A stretch of DNA of 64,000 nucleotides from Owenia fusiformis (lineage: Eukaryota; Annelida; Polychaeta; Sabellida; Oweniidae), in assembly GCA_903813345.2 (NCBI GenBank), contig CAIIXF020000007.1, positions 36,726,759 through 36,790,758 on the forward strand. Direction: 5' to 3'. Below the pieces are notes generated by a model. The model was not told the origin of the DNA, did no database searches, and worked only from the letters and a program-made list of their open reading frames with translations. Made by a program: the position numbers and the translations under genes. Position 1 is the stretch's first letter. Each line of letters begins with the position of its first letter. This document shows, one piece after another, positions 37,377-48,867 of the stretch.

Positions 37377-37439
37377 GTAACACCCGAGTAGATGCTACTT
37401 ACTGGTCCCGGTTACTGGTTGGTTTATGGACATCTATTG

Positions 37440-37885
37440 TTGTAAATCCTAACTTTATCAAAGATATGTTCCAATGTCATCTAGCTCCAACTGAACTATT
37501 ATATGCAGATTATTGTAAATCTGAACTTCATTCAAAGATACGTTCCAATGTGATCTAGCTCCTAGTGGACTATTATATGCAGATTATTGTAAATCTGAAC
37601 TCCATTCAAAGATACGTTCAAATGTGATCTAGCTCCAACTGAACTATTATATGCAGATTATTGTAAATCTGAACTTCATTCAAAGATATGTTCCAATGTG
37701 ATCTAGCTCCTAGTGGACTATTACAGAATATGCATTGCAGATTATTGTAAATCTGAACTTCATTCAAAGATACGTTCCAATGTGATCTAGCTCCTAGTGG
37801 ACTATTACAGTATATGCATATTATTGTAAATCTGAACTTCATTCAAAGATATGTTCCAATGTGATCTAGCTCCCAGTAAACTATG
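37440..37885. repeat. Tandem repeat, ~75-90-bp unit, about six copies
   Basis: GATACGTTCCAATGTGATCT, AGCTCC(A/T)A(C/G)TG, ACTATTATATGCAGATTATT and GTAAATCTGAACTTCATTCA recur in order. The minus-strand ORF at 37618 is a translation of this repeat and is not a gene. Confidence 0.8.
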
Positions 37886-38111
37886 CAGCATGGATGTATT
37901 TACAAGGGCAAAATAATTAACGTTAGGATTAACAACTGTGTTTCACAGCGACATGTTTACTTCATCTAACTTTAACTTCCTAAACAAATAGCTGGCTGGT
38001 AATTTGATAATAATTGTCCTATTTTTTATATACAAGGTCACGTTTTAGAAATTGTATATCCTTAAGTACAGTTTCAAGAGAAGTCGCGTAGATAAGCTGA
38101 CTCGTAGACAA

Positions 38112-38325
38112 GACAGGCCCGTAGCCAGGGGGGTTCGCAGGGTTCGGGTGAACCCCCCCCCCTGGCCAAAAATTCTTTCAAAATCATGCAGTTTTTGACC
38201 ATTTTGAGCACTTCTCAAGTGATTTTAGCCTAATTTGAGCCAAAATTGTCAAATGTGAACCCCCCCTGAAAATTTTTGAAAATTGAACCCCCCCTTGGCA
38301 AATCTTGGCTACGGGCCTGCAAGAC
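38112..38325. mobile_element. hAT-like MITE with CAGGCCCGTAGCCA ends
   Basis: Left end CAGGCCCGTAGCCAGG and right end TTGGCTACGGGCCTG are inverted repeats. Flanks share CAAGA on each side, shorter than the 8 bp usual for hAT. The interior has long C-runs and GTTTTTGACCATTTTGAGCA. Decayed copies occur at 32757 and 36447. Confidence 0.65.
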
Positions 38326-38532
38326 AAACTGAGTACATGTGTAGTATCCACTGGGTACCTTAAGTACATGTACGACAGAGTGAAGGCGGTGAGGTTGGGG
38401 GCAAGTTTATTTTGCAATAGGATTACATCACAGATTTTTAGATTACCGATAATTTGATTCATATCCACATGTCAAAAATCTATAAAAATGAAATGGGAAA
38501 CGTCCAAACATTCCATGGTATGAAAGCTTTAA

Positions 38533-39177
38533 CCCTAGAAGCACTAAGAGGGGGGGTCATTGACCCCCTTGTTAAGTTTTTCCCCACAACCTTTTATTGG
38601 CATCTGGTAGGGTCTTCAAATTTTCAGTAGCTGAAGCTACAGATATAACCAATGTTTTCTGAAAAAATCAGCAAAATTGAACATAGGGTAATTGATTTAT
38701 TATGATGTAATCATCAGCTGCAATAGACAAAATCGGTAAAAGCTGAGTCTATTTCTATCATACGTGTTATCTCTAGAATAAGATTAGTAATTTACACAAC
38801 TTCCATCATCATAGTTGATAAAGTAATTATACCAAAGTGTAGATGATTGAAGTATATTTGGGGAAAGTTGGAACATCCTAGCTTTACTAATTTGTTATTA
38901 ATTTATTATGATGTAATCATCAGCTCCAATAGACAAAATCATAAAAAAGCTAGCACTTATTCTACCATACGTGTTGTCTTAAGAATAAAATTACGCAATT
39001 TTACATCATCGTAGTTAAGTTTTTACACCAAGTTGTAGATAATTGAATGAAGTATATGTGGAAAAGTTTGAACATCATAGCTCTACTAACAAAAATCTTA
39101 CAAGGGGTGTCCTTTTGACCCCCCCCCCCCCCTCTTTAGGTGTTCGTGTGACTATTTTTACCTAAGGGCTTCTAGGG
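38533..39177. mobile_element. piggyBac-like MITE, TTAA target duplication
   Basis: Begins CCCTAGAAGCACTAAGAG and ends GGGCTTCTAGGG, flanked by TTAA at 38529-38532 and 39178-39181. CCCTAGAA-type termini and TTAA duplication are the piggyBac signature. The interior contains a partial internal duplication (TTATGATGTAATCATCAGCT near 38700 and 38905). No transposase. Confidence 0.85.
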
Positions 39178-39374
39178 TTAACCCCCCCCCTCTCGGTCAC
39201 GCTTTCGTTTCCTTCCTGCCCATTACAAATAGCTACGTGTACCAAGGAGGATACCGACCTTTTAAAATAAATAACATTAAAATAAAAAGTCAAAATTGTA
39301 ATGTTCATAATCCGATTGGATACTTACATATTAGTTGTGTTGTGTTATCTAGAATCTTTCCACTTAGCAGTGTG

Positions 39375-39530
39375 CTTTTAGTTGTGTTGTAGTCTCTAGA
39401 ATCCTTCCACTGAGCAGTGTCCTTTTAGTAGTAGAATCCTTCCACTGAGCAGTGTGCTTTTAGTAGTAGAATCCTTCCACTGAGCAGTGTGCTTTTAGTA
39501 GTAGAATCCTTCCACTGAGCAGTGTGCTTC
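39375..39530. repeat. Minisatellite, 35-bp unit, about four copies
   Basis: AGAATCCTTCCACTGAGCAG followed by TGTGCTTTTAGTAGT recurs with almost no divergence, suggesting recent expansion. Confidence 0.8.
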
Positions 39531-40783
39531 GAGCATTGGCAATTCAAACACCAAAATTACCCAAATATTCATATTGATTATTAATTCGTAAGATTCTCTT
39601 GTTTATGTAAGTTGCAATTTAATTGGCCTTATGAAATCAAAACTCCTAAGCCTTTAAACAAACATAACTAATCGTCTAATGGCTTCTATTTTGATTAAAG
39701 GCCCGTATAAAGTTTTAACCATCTTGGCGTACAACTATAGTACTGCTATCAAAATGTTGCATGTGAAACATTTCATTTAAATTTCAAAAGGTTGATTTTG
39801 AATGATTTTTGTTATAGAATTGTGGATATCATATAAAAGTTTAGTTGTCATACATGTACACGTACACTTTACATTGTTAAGTAATAAATTACACAAAATG
39901 CATAGGGCAGGTATCCAAACCTTTACTGTTCAAAAAGTTAGGAAAATGTGTTGAAAATGAGAAAGAAAATGACTTATAAGCTCAGAAATTAAAGTTGTTC
40001 AGAAAATATTGCATTTTGAGATTTTTATTCCTAATATACATGCATGTATTAAAAACACGAGAACGACTTATTTTCAACCCATATGTAGGTAGCAAATAGT
40101 ATTGCTTTATTTTGACAGTTTAACTTGTTTAGAAAACACTGTGTCACCTTAGTGATATCAAAGCGTTTCGTCACGTTGTATTTTGTGAACTAAAATCTAA
40201 ATGTTTGTGTCCAAAATGACGGGAAATTCAAATATTTGAAAATTATAAGTTGAACTACAAGTTTTTTTTTAGAAATGACGCAAATGCTTTTAAAGTCATA
40301 AAAAGTAATATTTGAATGATAAAATTCTATATGTTAAAACTTCATATGGGGCCTTTAATGTTTGTTCACAGAATTTTGAAGACAGAATGTAACATTTTGA
40401 TAAGGTGACAAAATTCTTTATACAAGCACATGTATCTGATAGTAAGTTTAGAAACATGTTAAAAACACGTGTAGAATACTTGGCTCTCGTGTTTCCCCTC
40501 GTGTTTTTGATTGGTGCATATGAAACTCTATTTTTGAAATCATGGGACTTGCGAATTCTTAATTATAGTTTTAGAATTACACTGAAATCAAATGATACAG
40601 GACAACATTCAACACGAACAGCGGGTGAACATTCCATGGCATCCGGGCATGGCAACATGCATCCGGGCATGGCGATTAATCATTTGGTTTGTTTGGACTT
40701 TGATCCAACCTAATATGAGTCAGATTCGACATTGGTGCGAGTTGACTTTAGCCCCGAGTTGACTTCGATTCGAGTTCACCTTG
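39531..40783. other. Intergenic sequence left of the P-like transposon
   Basis: AT-rich, with no gene recognised. The ORF at 40405 has no domain. The last 55 bp carry a short periodic host repeat, GAGTTGAC every 16-17 bp (40739, 40756, 40772), interrupted by the transposon at 40791. Confidence 0.45.
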
Positions 40784-40790
40784 GTCTGAG

Positions 40791-40819
40791 CATGGGCTCT
40801 ACCACCTGGGTGTGAAACG
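40791..40819 (+). repeat. Left terminal inverted repeat of P-like transposon
   Basis: CATGGGCTCTA is exact between both ends. The next 18 bases match at 13 positions (TGGGT, TG and AACG blocks conserved). Weaker similarity seems to continue inward with small gaps (GCCGcG/GCCGtG, then ATGG). Confidence 0.85.
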
Positions 40820-40996
40820 GATAGAATGGGTGCCGCGGAATGGCTGTAGGAGCTCTTCAAAAATCTTCAAAATGGAGATAAGTACTATTGCGCCATCTAT
40901 CTTGCGCATGCGCAGATCACAAAAAATCGCAAATCCAAGAAAAAATTAATTCTTCTAATTTTAGCAACATATATTGGGAATTCTAGCTTTCAAAGA

Positions 40997-42277
40997 ATGT
41001 CAAAGCGAAAAAAAAACACAAAAAATGATGACTATCTATATTGGGATGAAATGAGTGATGATCCCCTCAAAGAAATTTTGGGTGACTTGTACACAGCCTC
41101 AGGATCATCATCAGAGTCTTCATCTGATTCAAGTCCAGAGACTCCTAAACACCAACCCGAATCTCAAAAGGGTCAAAAGAAACAAAATAATAATATCTAC
41201 AAGTGTAGTCAGTGCACTAAGGAGCTAAAGTCAATAAGTGGACTACGAGGCCATATGAGAAGCCATGGTATCGAATCTGTGCGGCCCAGAGACTACAGGA
41301 TAAATCATTTGGCGTCACATAGTCAGCCAAATAGACACCCCCTCTCTGATAAGGACATTTTTGATGCGGAATATGAACAAATTGTGAACATCGCTGTGAA
41401 AGAGGCACAGAAAGACAATATATATAGAGACTTGTTACCAGAAGCAGCCATTCAGTTCGACAAGTTAAATGTAGCAGATTTAAAGGAGAAAACAGAGCTT
41501 GAAATGTACAATGTATTACTATCGTACAATAGTGACTGCTCTTTGGAACAGGGGCGTGAATCGCTGTTTGCAAACTTTCATCAACTTCGCTTGAAGACAT
41601 CATTCGTCAATGCTATTTCGAGTCATTGTAACCTTCAACCCCACCTCGTTCAGACTATTCTCAGACTGTTACTGAAAGTATCGTTGAATGCCATTGCTTC
41701 ACTCTCTGCAAAGGATGTTGAGAGGCACATTTCAAGTTTGAGTGAGTCTCAGAAGAAAGTTATGCATTATATTGCAGGATATTTGCTTCGCACAATGAAA
41801 AGAATGAAAATGGATAAGGAAATCAGAGAAAATTTTGTGAAACTCTGTTCAACAACTAAGAATGACACTGTCCCCGAGTCAAAATGGACATCTTCCCTTG
41901 ATCGTGGAGGTCTTATGTATCCGTCAACAAAGTTCTTTGAACTTGTATTACTCTTTGAGAAGGAGATCTCTACCCATGTCAATATAGACAATCCATCCGC
42001 CAACTGCATGGCCATAGCACCATTGACTGAAGCAATCATGTCATGTCATGCGATACAGTGCCAGTGGGAGTGTATCACATCAGGAATAGATGATATTACA
42101 GCATCCAAGGTGTTTGAACTCATTATTACCAAATTTCTACGTGTCAGAGGATACGATACTGCAAGACTCCTGAAACATAGACATAAAAAGTCAAAAAAAT
42201 CCACATCTAAGACAGGCAGACGCTGCGGTTTCAGAAAAGGTCTTAAAGAGAAGAGAGGATCAGCACCTCCGAAATAA
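40997..42277 (+). CDS. C2H2 zinc-finger protein with P-transposase C-terminal-like segment
   Basis: An intact 426-codon single-exon ORF. Residues 1-68 are charged and Ser-rich, low complexity. A C2H2 finger is at 70-90 (C70, C73, H86, H90). The middle is helical. Residues 255-312 contain VMHYIAGYLL (255-264), a lone cysteine and SSLDRGGLMYPS (299-310), then an ELVLLFEKEIS helix. The YIAGY...GGL.YPS order is what I recall from the C-terminal part of P/THAP9-type transposases, downstream of the catalytic glutamate. The minus-strand transposase gene lacks this part. A basic tail (KHRHKKSKKS) could be a nuclear signal. I infer a DNA-binding or accessory subunit acting with that transposase. Two polyadenylation words (AATAAA, about 42710) follow. 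An independent domesticated gene is the alternative. Confidence 0.8.
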   Translation: MSKRKKNTKNDDYLYWDEMSDDPLKEILGDLYTASGSSSESSSDSSPETPKHQPESQKGQKKQNNNIYKCSQCTKELKSISGLRGHMRSHGIESVRPRDYRINHLASHSQPNRHPLSDKDIFDAEYEQIVNIAVKEAQKDNIYRDLLPEAAIQFDKLNVADLKEKTELEMYNVLLSYNSDCSLEQGRESLFANFHQLRLKTSFVNAISSHCNLQPHLVQTILRLLLKVSLNAIASLSAKDVERHISSLSESQKKVMHYIAGYLLRTMKRMKMDKEIRENFVKLCSTTKNDTVPESKWTSSLDRGGLMYPSTKFFELVLLFEKEISTHVNIDNPSANCMAIAPLTEAIMSCHAIQCQWECITSGIDDITASKVFELIITKFLRVRGYDTARLLKHRHKKSKKSTSKTGRRCGFRKGLKEKRGSAPPK

Positions 42278-45076
42278 CATCATTGACTAGCCCAATGGTT
42301 GTACAGAAAATCCTCCTGAGACTTCATTTCAGAACAGTGGCTCGCAAACATTTTAAGGCCTAGCAAACATTTTAAGGCCTAGCATGCCTAGTGTGTTTAT
42401 TAAGTGTTATTAATAGTTATCATTTTGCATGTGTTAACAGATATAAACATGAAACACAGTAACAATATTATTCCCAAGATTCATTCATTGATTTTGAGGT
42501 AAATATTGCTTTTGACCATGGTATAAGGTATAAAGCCCGCCTGGTTAATAACTGCTTTATATAAATCATATATAGATGGAAGTAAAAAAATGTGCTAACA
42601 GTATACCCTGTTATAGAAGATTGATGCTATACGTAGCATACTGGAGTTTTATAAATCTTGTACATGTAGTTTGGCTATGTATGCACTGTAATACAGTTAA
42701 ATGTGCCCAAATAAATTCAATAAAATTAACATGCCTGTACTTTTTTAATTGCTTTTATTTGAGCCTGTGGAAATATGTATGGGATACTGTACTCCCAGTA
42801 ATTTCATTTGCGAAATTTGATAGGTTCGAAATTCCATGGGGGATTTTAATGTTGACAATATTTTCATCCAGTGCTTGGCAATAATAGGTAAAACATAATC
42901 AGGTAACATTTTGAGTTTTGAAAAAGAGAAATTAGACGAAAGAAATCTATTACTGTATTAAAACGAATATAATATGAGGCTAAAATCATCGGGCGAAGGA
43001 ATAACCATGGCTGATATCGAAAGAGTGATCTTTTATGACAAAATTGTAAAAATTATTAGCCACAAAATGTCAAAACACTGAAAATTAGTGAAATATAATA
43101 GCCGCAAAATTTCAAAATGCCAAAAACAGCTAAATATAATAGCGTCAAATATTAGTGGGAGTACAGTTTTGTGATTCTCTAGATTGCATGATGCCTGGAT
43201 TGTAAAATTCTTTAATTTGATGTTATTGCAAAGTAATATTTATAGAATTTGGTGAATTTCATTCAAATCCCATGAAATACATTTTGAGATTTAAAATGGC
43301 ATCTTTGCACGCTTCGCTCTTCACTGAGTTCGACAGGAGAGAGTGAACAAAGATGTAAAATGATGAATCATCTGAGAAGTTGGCTCATAGAGAATACATA
43401 TAAATTTTGACAAGCAGCTACATCTTTGATCATTGAACCATACTGATGTATTTTAACAAAATTAATGGATTGAGAAACTTGTCAAAATGTATATGAATTC
43501 TCTATGGGGATTGATACTGGGATCATTCATAAGCCTGGATAATTGAGTCAACCTCTAAAAAAGTATGCCAAATTAAAGCAATTTACAGTATATTGAGTGC
43601 ATGGTAAATTATGATAATGCAGTAGACCAGATGCAAGTAGACACAGACATAATCTTGACATAAAAAATCATATTTTCGAAATAGGCTATTTTAGGATTTC
43701 AAATTTTAAAATTTTCTGCCTGTTTTGAAGGGGGAAAATCAAGATGGCTGCCATTTTTAGACATACAAGAAAAAGATGCTTCACTTTTGAATTTTACAAT
43801 GAGCACAATTTTCTGGTTTGGATTTTTTTAATTGATAATATAAAATTGAAACCAAAATGTGATCAGCATGAATTTGACTGAAATATATACAACTTCACAC
43901 ACGCAAGTGAAGTTTCAAAACTGGATGCTCAGTAACTTTGAGTGACTATAAGCTCTTTTAACCCAGATCAGGTCAGGTACTGACACAAACTGACATAAGG
44001 CCCCATATTATAAAATACCAACAAAAGTAAAACATTGTTTTTATGTTGGACAGAAAGCCTATTTTCTTTTATCTAGGCCTATATTTTTATTTGTATAATC
44101 AGACACATAGCAATTGATTGACAAAATATGATGAATAGAAACACATGTAAGTTTCCATCTTTCAAGATTCTTTCTACCTTGTGAATATGAATGATTGGCT
44201 TTTGACACACATTTTAATTAAATTCATAACTTTATTTTATTTTCCCTACAGTTTTAATTTGATATCTGTAATAAAGTTCTTTCAATGCACAATGTTTATG
44301 ATTAATCATTTCATAGCCCATGTGTGACGAGTAATACAGTATTCACACATAGCTAAGCAAGGTGTGCCTGATTCCAGCCAATCAGAACACAGTATTTTCA
44401 CTAATGGTCATGGTGAGAACTAAACTAAAGGTCTTAAACAAGGTGGATTGGATACCAGCAGAGACCATCAATATTTTCCAACAATGAAAATGTCGAAATG
44501 CTGTTATTTTCTGAAATTAAAACGGACTATAAATTCAATTCAATTCTTGTTAGTTTTGGAATTCTTCGTTTGAAAATAAGACCAAAATGACAATTTAAAT
44601 GATGAAGTAAACAAAATGTTTATGTTTAATATGGTGGCAGTTTGAATTTGAATTTTGAATCATGACATCTCCATATATGGGACAGAATATCGATGTTGCA
44701 CTCTGGGAGCCAATCCTCCTTAAGTCCTAAATCCTTAATTCAAATATTCTAATGAGAGCATGTCATACATTGTTTTAATTTCAGTAATTCATATGATTTT
44801 CCAATTAAATTTTTCAACAAACATCTGCATCAAAAAAATTATTTTACTTACTTACAATATTTTGATCATTATACCTTCTTAGTAGTTTTCATAGGAAAAT
44901 TCAACACCCCTATACAGTATTTCTAAAACATAAACTAGTCCATAAATTACACTGAATAAACTAGGTCAATATGACAATAAGTTCATCACTTTGACATCAT
45001 GATGTAAATGGTGATCTGTTCTACTTTATTGACCAGGGTTATATTTGAATTACAAAAAAGAATCCTGTATCATGCT
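42278..45076. other. 3' region between the two convergent transposon genes, no gene recognised
   Basis: AT-rich. A small inverted repeat pairs AGAGAATACATATAAATTTT with its mirror at 43389-43507. ORF 42576-42884 lies in the presumed 3' UTR of the plus-strand gene and has no domain. Confidence 0.45.
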
Positions 45077-45081
45077 ATAGT

Positions 45082-45633
45082 CACTGGTACTGACCTAGTT
45101 ACGCTGACGATACGTCAGCATAACAAGATGGAAGAACTTTGTTTTCAGTAAGATATTTTTATTTTTTCGATTCTACACCACTTATAAGTCAAGTTGTGGA
45201 CAATAATTTGGCTCAAAGTTAAGGAAGATAGTCTAGTTTGAGAATATGAAGGCAGTTCTATGTTTGGTATATTAACAAAGACGCAATTCACATATTTAGT
45301 CCCTCGATTTTGTTACGTTGACGATCTTCATGATCGACGATGATCAATGATCTTCATGAGTATTGTCACAATGGCAATATTGATGAAGATCGTCAACGTA
45401 ATAAAAGCGAGGGACTAAATATATTAATTGCGTCTTTGTTAAAATACCAAACATTGAACCGCCTGCATATTCTCAAACTAAACTTCCTTAACTTTGAGCC
45501 AAATTATTGTCCACAACTTGATTTATAAGTGATGTAGAATCGAGAAAAAAAATCTTACCGGAAAACGAAGCCCGGAAGTTCTTCCATCTTGTTACGCTGA
45601 AGTATCGTCAGCATAACTAGTTGAGTACCAGTG
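45082..45633. mobile_element. Foldback MITE, CACTGGT end, 5-bp target duplication ATAGT
   Basis: Ends CACTGGTACTGACCTAGTTA and the reverse complement ...AACTAGTTGAGTACCAGTG. Arms of about 260 bp meet at a short loop near 45345-45380. ATAGT repeats at 45077-45081 and 45634-45638. It was inserted into the P-like transposon, so it is younger than that copy or was carried by its progenitor. Confidence 0.8.
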
Positions 45634-45698
45634 ATAGTAGAAATAAAAGTATTTAAATGGAAGTACAAAATCTTGGGAACTAACCCAACCTCTTTTAA

Positions 45699-46415
45699 GG
45701 TGCCATGGAAGTTAACAGGAAATGACTAAACAAAAAATGACAAAACCATGCTGGATTTTGAAAGTTTTTTATAACAGAGTTCTGTTTTGACCTCCAGTCA
45801 GTGTAACTAGTTCCACAAACACAATGGAAATGGTCAGAATGACCATAAACATGATGAAATAACCTTTTCAGCCCTCTGAAAATGTGACTGATAAATAGCT
45901 AAAAGTAGGTGCTCAGGAAAGGTCAATGAACAGAATCTTTTGATTTTTTCAGAAAATGTGTCCAATATATAGTTCTAAATGATACAATCTATGAAATTTT
46001 AAAAAATTGTCTGAAACAATAATGGCTGTAGTGAAAAGGAAAATAGATCTATTTTCTTCAGTTTTCTCTTTTTCTAAAAATGATATTAATTTTTTTAAAT
46101 TGTATCATTTAGAGCAATATATTGGGCACATTTTCTTAAAAAGTCAAAAGATTCTGTTCAGTGACCTTTCCTGAGCACCTACTCTTAGCTATTTTTCAGT
46201 CACATTTTCAGAGGACTGAAAAGGTTATTTCATCATGTTTATGGTCATTCTGACCATTTCCGTTGTGTTACCGGTCATGTAAATGATATGTGGAACTAGT
46301 TACACTGACTGGAAGTCCAAACAGAACGCTGTTATCTTGGTTCAAAAAATTTTCAAAATCCAGCATGGTTTTGTCACTTTTTGTTTTGTCATTTCCTGTT
46401 TACTTCCATGGCACC
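45699..46415. mobile_element. Foldback element with TTAA target duplication (Kolobok-like)
   Basis: Left GGTGCCATGGAAGTTAACAG, right mirror CTGTTTACTTCCATGGCACC, flanked by TTAA (45695-45698 and 46416-46419). Arms of about 330 bp (for example GTCAGAATGACCATAAACAT mirrored near 46245). TTAA with a GG start fits Kolobok better than piggyBac, but the assignment is tentative. It ends about 60 bp from the transposase stop codon. Confidence 0.7.
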
Positions 46416-46475
46416 TTAAACAAGTTCTTTACACAAAGCAGGTGATTTTACAGTTATCTTATTTTTGGGAAATAT

Positions 46476-48867
46476 TTAATTATTATTTACTCTGCGTCTT
46501 TGTAATGGAGTATTGTCTATAATTTGATTGAGGATGTTCCTTTGGACATTGCCTCGGCGTACTGGAGCTAGGGCCTGGCCTTCTGTGACCCTTAGCCTGG
46601 TCATAATATGAGCAGCCTCAAACACTGTAGGATTATCATTTGCTCCTCCTTTGTGACGATAGTGGGAAAAGTGACGCTCTAAATTGTCCTGGTTAAAAAG
46701 AACAGTTTTTACAGATGGCATGCCACTGCCTAAGCAAAACCTGACCAATGCAACAATTGATTTTACAGAAATGTACAACCCTTCAAGGGTTTGGTAGCTG
46801 ATTTGTTTCTCTGCTCGCTCATTAGCAGGATGGCCGGCCAATTCTCTCTCAACCTCATCTTTCCACTCTTGGAAATATCCAAGAAAATCATTTTCTAGCC
46901 ACTCTAAACGAGGGTCATTTCTGTCAGTATATACTGCAAGATTCTCATTTCTCGTTCTTGCTGCCTCTAATGCAGATCTAGTGTTGCAGCAATCGAAAAA
47001 CTTGTTCATCATTCTTATGAAGGTCACTGTTTCAGACACTTCATCTCCGTATTGCATTTCCAAAGCCGCTGCAACAGAATTACTGAGCACCTGAGCTGCC
47101 AAATTCACTTTCATCCTACCATACGGTGTTAGGTCTATGTGGTCACGAGTTAACTTACGACAGAGGCCATATTGTTGGTTCTCACAGTATTCTTCAAAAA
47201 GTCTCACAATATGCATCCAGCTTATTTCTTTGTGATTTTTGAGGAGAAGGCGTGTACGATTGTGGGAATGGGAGTTTGAGAAACAATTTCGAGTAGTTTT
47301 GAGGAGATGAGGTACACAGGAAATAAAATATATCCGACGAGGTTGTCCTCCAGGCTGCACAAATGGATTTTCAGTGTAATGCACATATTCAGGCATTCCT
47401 GGTTCGCGATGTAGCCTGAAAAACCGACGATTGGGGCTGGCTCCATCACAAGTAATAAACATCACTTTAATTTTGCAAATATTTTCTAGATATTCTATGC
47501 ACTCCCAAAGTATGGGCATGAGGAATGCTGCAGTAATCCCATTGGTGGCATAACAAGACAGTGGATACCGCAAGTCAGTGGAAATGCCCTGCACCATCAC
47601 CACTAATAAATATCTCGCCACAGTTTGTCGATTTTGGTCAGGGTTCAAATTCAACAACTGATTGGCTATGTCATCCAACTCAACATAGCCAACAAGTGCT
47701 CCAGTATATTTGTCGTATACTATATCATCCTTAACTTTCACTTCATCCTGAAGAATACCAACAAAGTTATTGTGAAGTTGAGTTTCATCATATACGCCTG
47801 CCCGCTGGCACTCCGTCTTGAGATATTCAAGGTTATCTTTGTTTAGTCCCATCCCAGCTTTCACGTATTTACCATAATCAAACAGTGTCCTATTTGATGG
47901 AAGACGAATGAATCCCGTTTCCCGCATGATGTCATAGGCTCTCGATGAGCGACTTTTCAGGTAAAGACACCATTTGAGAATCATGGGATGCCATCGCATC
48001 TGTTTTGGATTGTTTTTTAATGCTTTTAGCTGCTGTTGCCAAAACAGGTTTTGCAATGATTCAGCTCCGTGGCTTTTCTCTACATCACTTCCAAATTCAC
48101 GCATAACACTTTGAAGTTCCACAGACTGGAGGGGATCAAGGCATTCCCCTTCCACCTCAATTTTGGTTCTCAGCCTTCTCTGTAATATCTCAATTTCATT
48201 TTAAAGCAGAATATTGTCAGCTTTCAGTTTTGAAGCCTTTACAGCAAGCTGGCTATGACTTAGATATTTATTGGCCACATATTTTGAGGGTTCTTTTGGT
48301 TTCCTATTTTCTCTGTACTCTCTTTTCCTTAGGGTGCATCTAGCCTTTTGGCAGGGGACACAGCGAACAGACCTTGAACCAAGTGTTGGGCGTATCAGCA
48401 AACCACAATTGATTGAGCGGATTGTGTCCATATTGAAACCACTTTCATGATAGGCCAAGAGTGGTCCAGATGCATTACAGCTCAACCCAGCGTTCTTGGG
48501 TGTCAAACTAACATATTTCTCTTCATTGTTCGCTAAACACACTTTCCAACAGTCCAACTCATTCAGTATTTTCTCCAAATCAGAATGTGTCTTAATACAC
48601 TTTGGCACTCGGTCCCATATATCGTGTGAACTGGGAATAAATTGATTATGGACTTTTATTAGTGTCTCGAAATTAAGACCAACAGTAACTGACAGTTTTA
48701 CAGTTCCACAATCATACAATTGCACAAGTTTGATGAACTCTGACTGATTCATAGTGATGAAGCTGCTGGGCAATGTTTCCTGTGTGATGGATTGCTTCAA
48801 TGCGACGTAAAGTGGTGGGAACATCGGTCCATATTGGGGTGACTCAGAGTTTGACTGAGATGATAGC
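46476..48867 (-). pseudogene. P-element/THAP9-like transposase, catalytic exon with one in-frame TAA
   Basis: The last exon starts after acceptor TTATTTCAG at 48868 (phase 2). The first 222 codons hold a Cys-rich patch CVPCQKARC and a helix. TAA at 48203-48201 cuts that helix, the likely coiled coil, and the same frame continues for 574 codons. Numbering from 48155: RWHPMILKWCLYLKSRSSRAYD (54-75) is split here only by description; key residues are R54, W55, P57 and W62. LQDEVKV carries D137, VMFITCDGAS carries D237 and NQDNLERHF carries E493, the probable DDE triad, followed by RHKGGANDNPT. Insertion-domain signature VPHLLKTTRN is at 281-290. The protein ends after NNN without the usual C-terminal YIAGY segment. 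P-type transposases excise and integrate DNA using GTP as cofactor. With the TAA this copy is probably inactive unless read through or an isoform starts downstream. Confidence 0.85.

Noticed and set aside
37618-37842. Minus-strand ORF with repeated CNSPLGARSHWN, resembling the start of a discoidin domain
   Set aside because: It is a translation of a ~80-bp tandem DNA repeat and every unit ends in the same place. The resemblance is accidental.
41217-41603. Minus-strand 128-aa ORF
   Set aside because: Antisense shadow of the zinc-finger ORF; no independent support.
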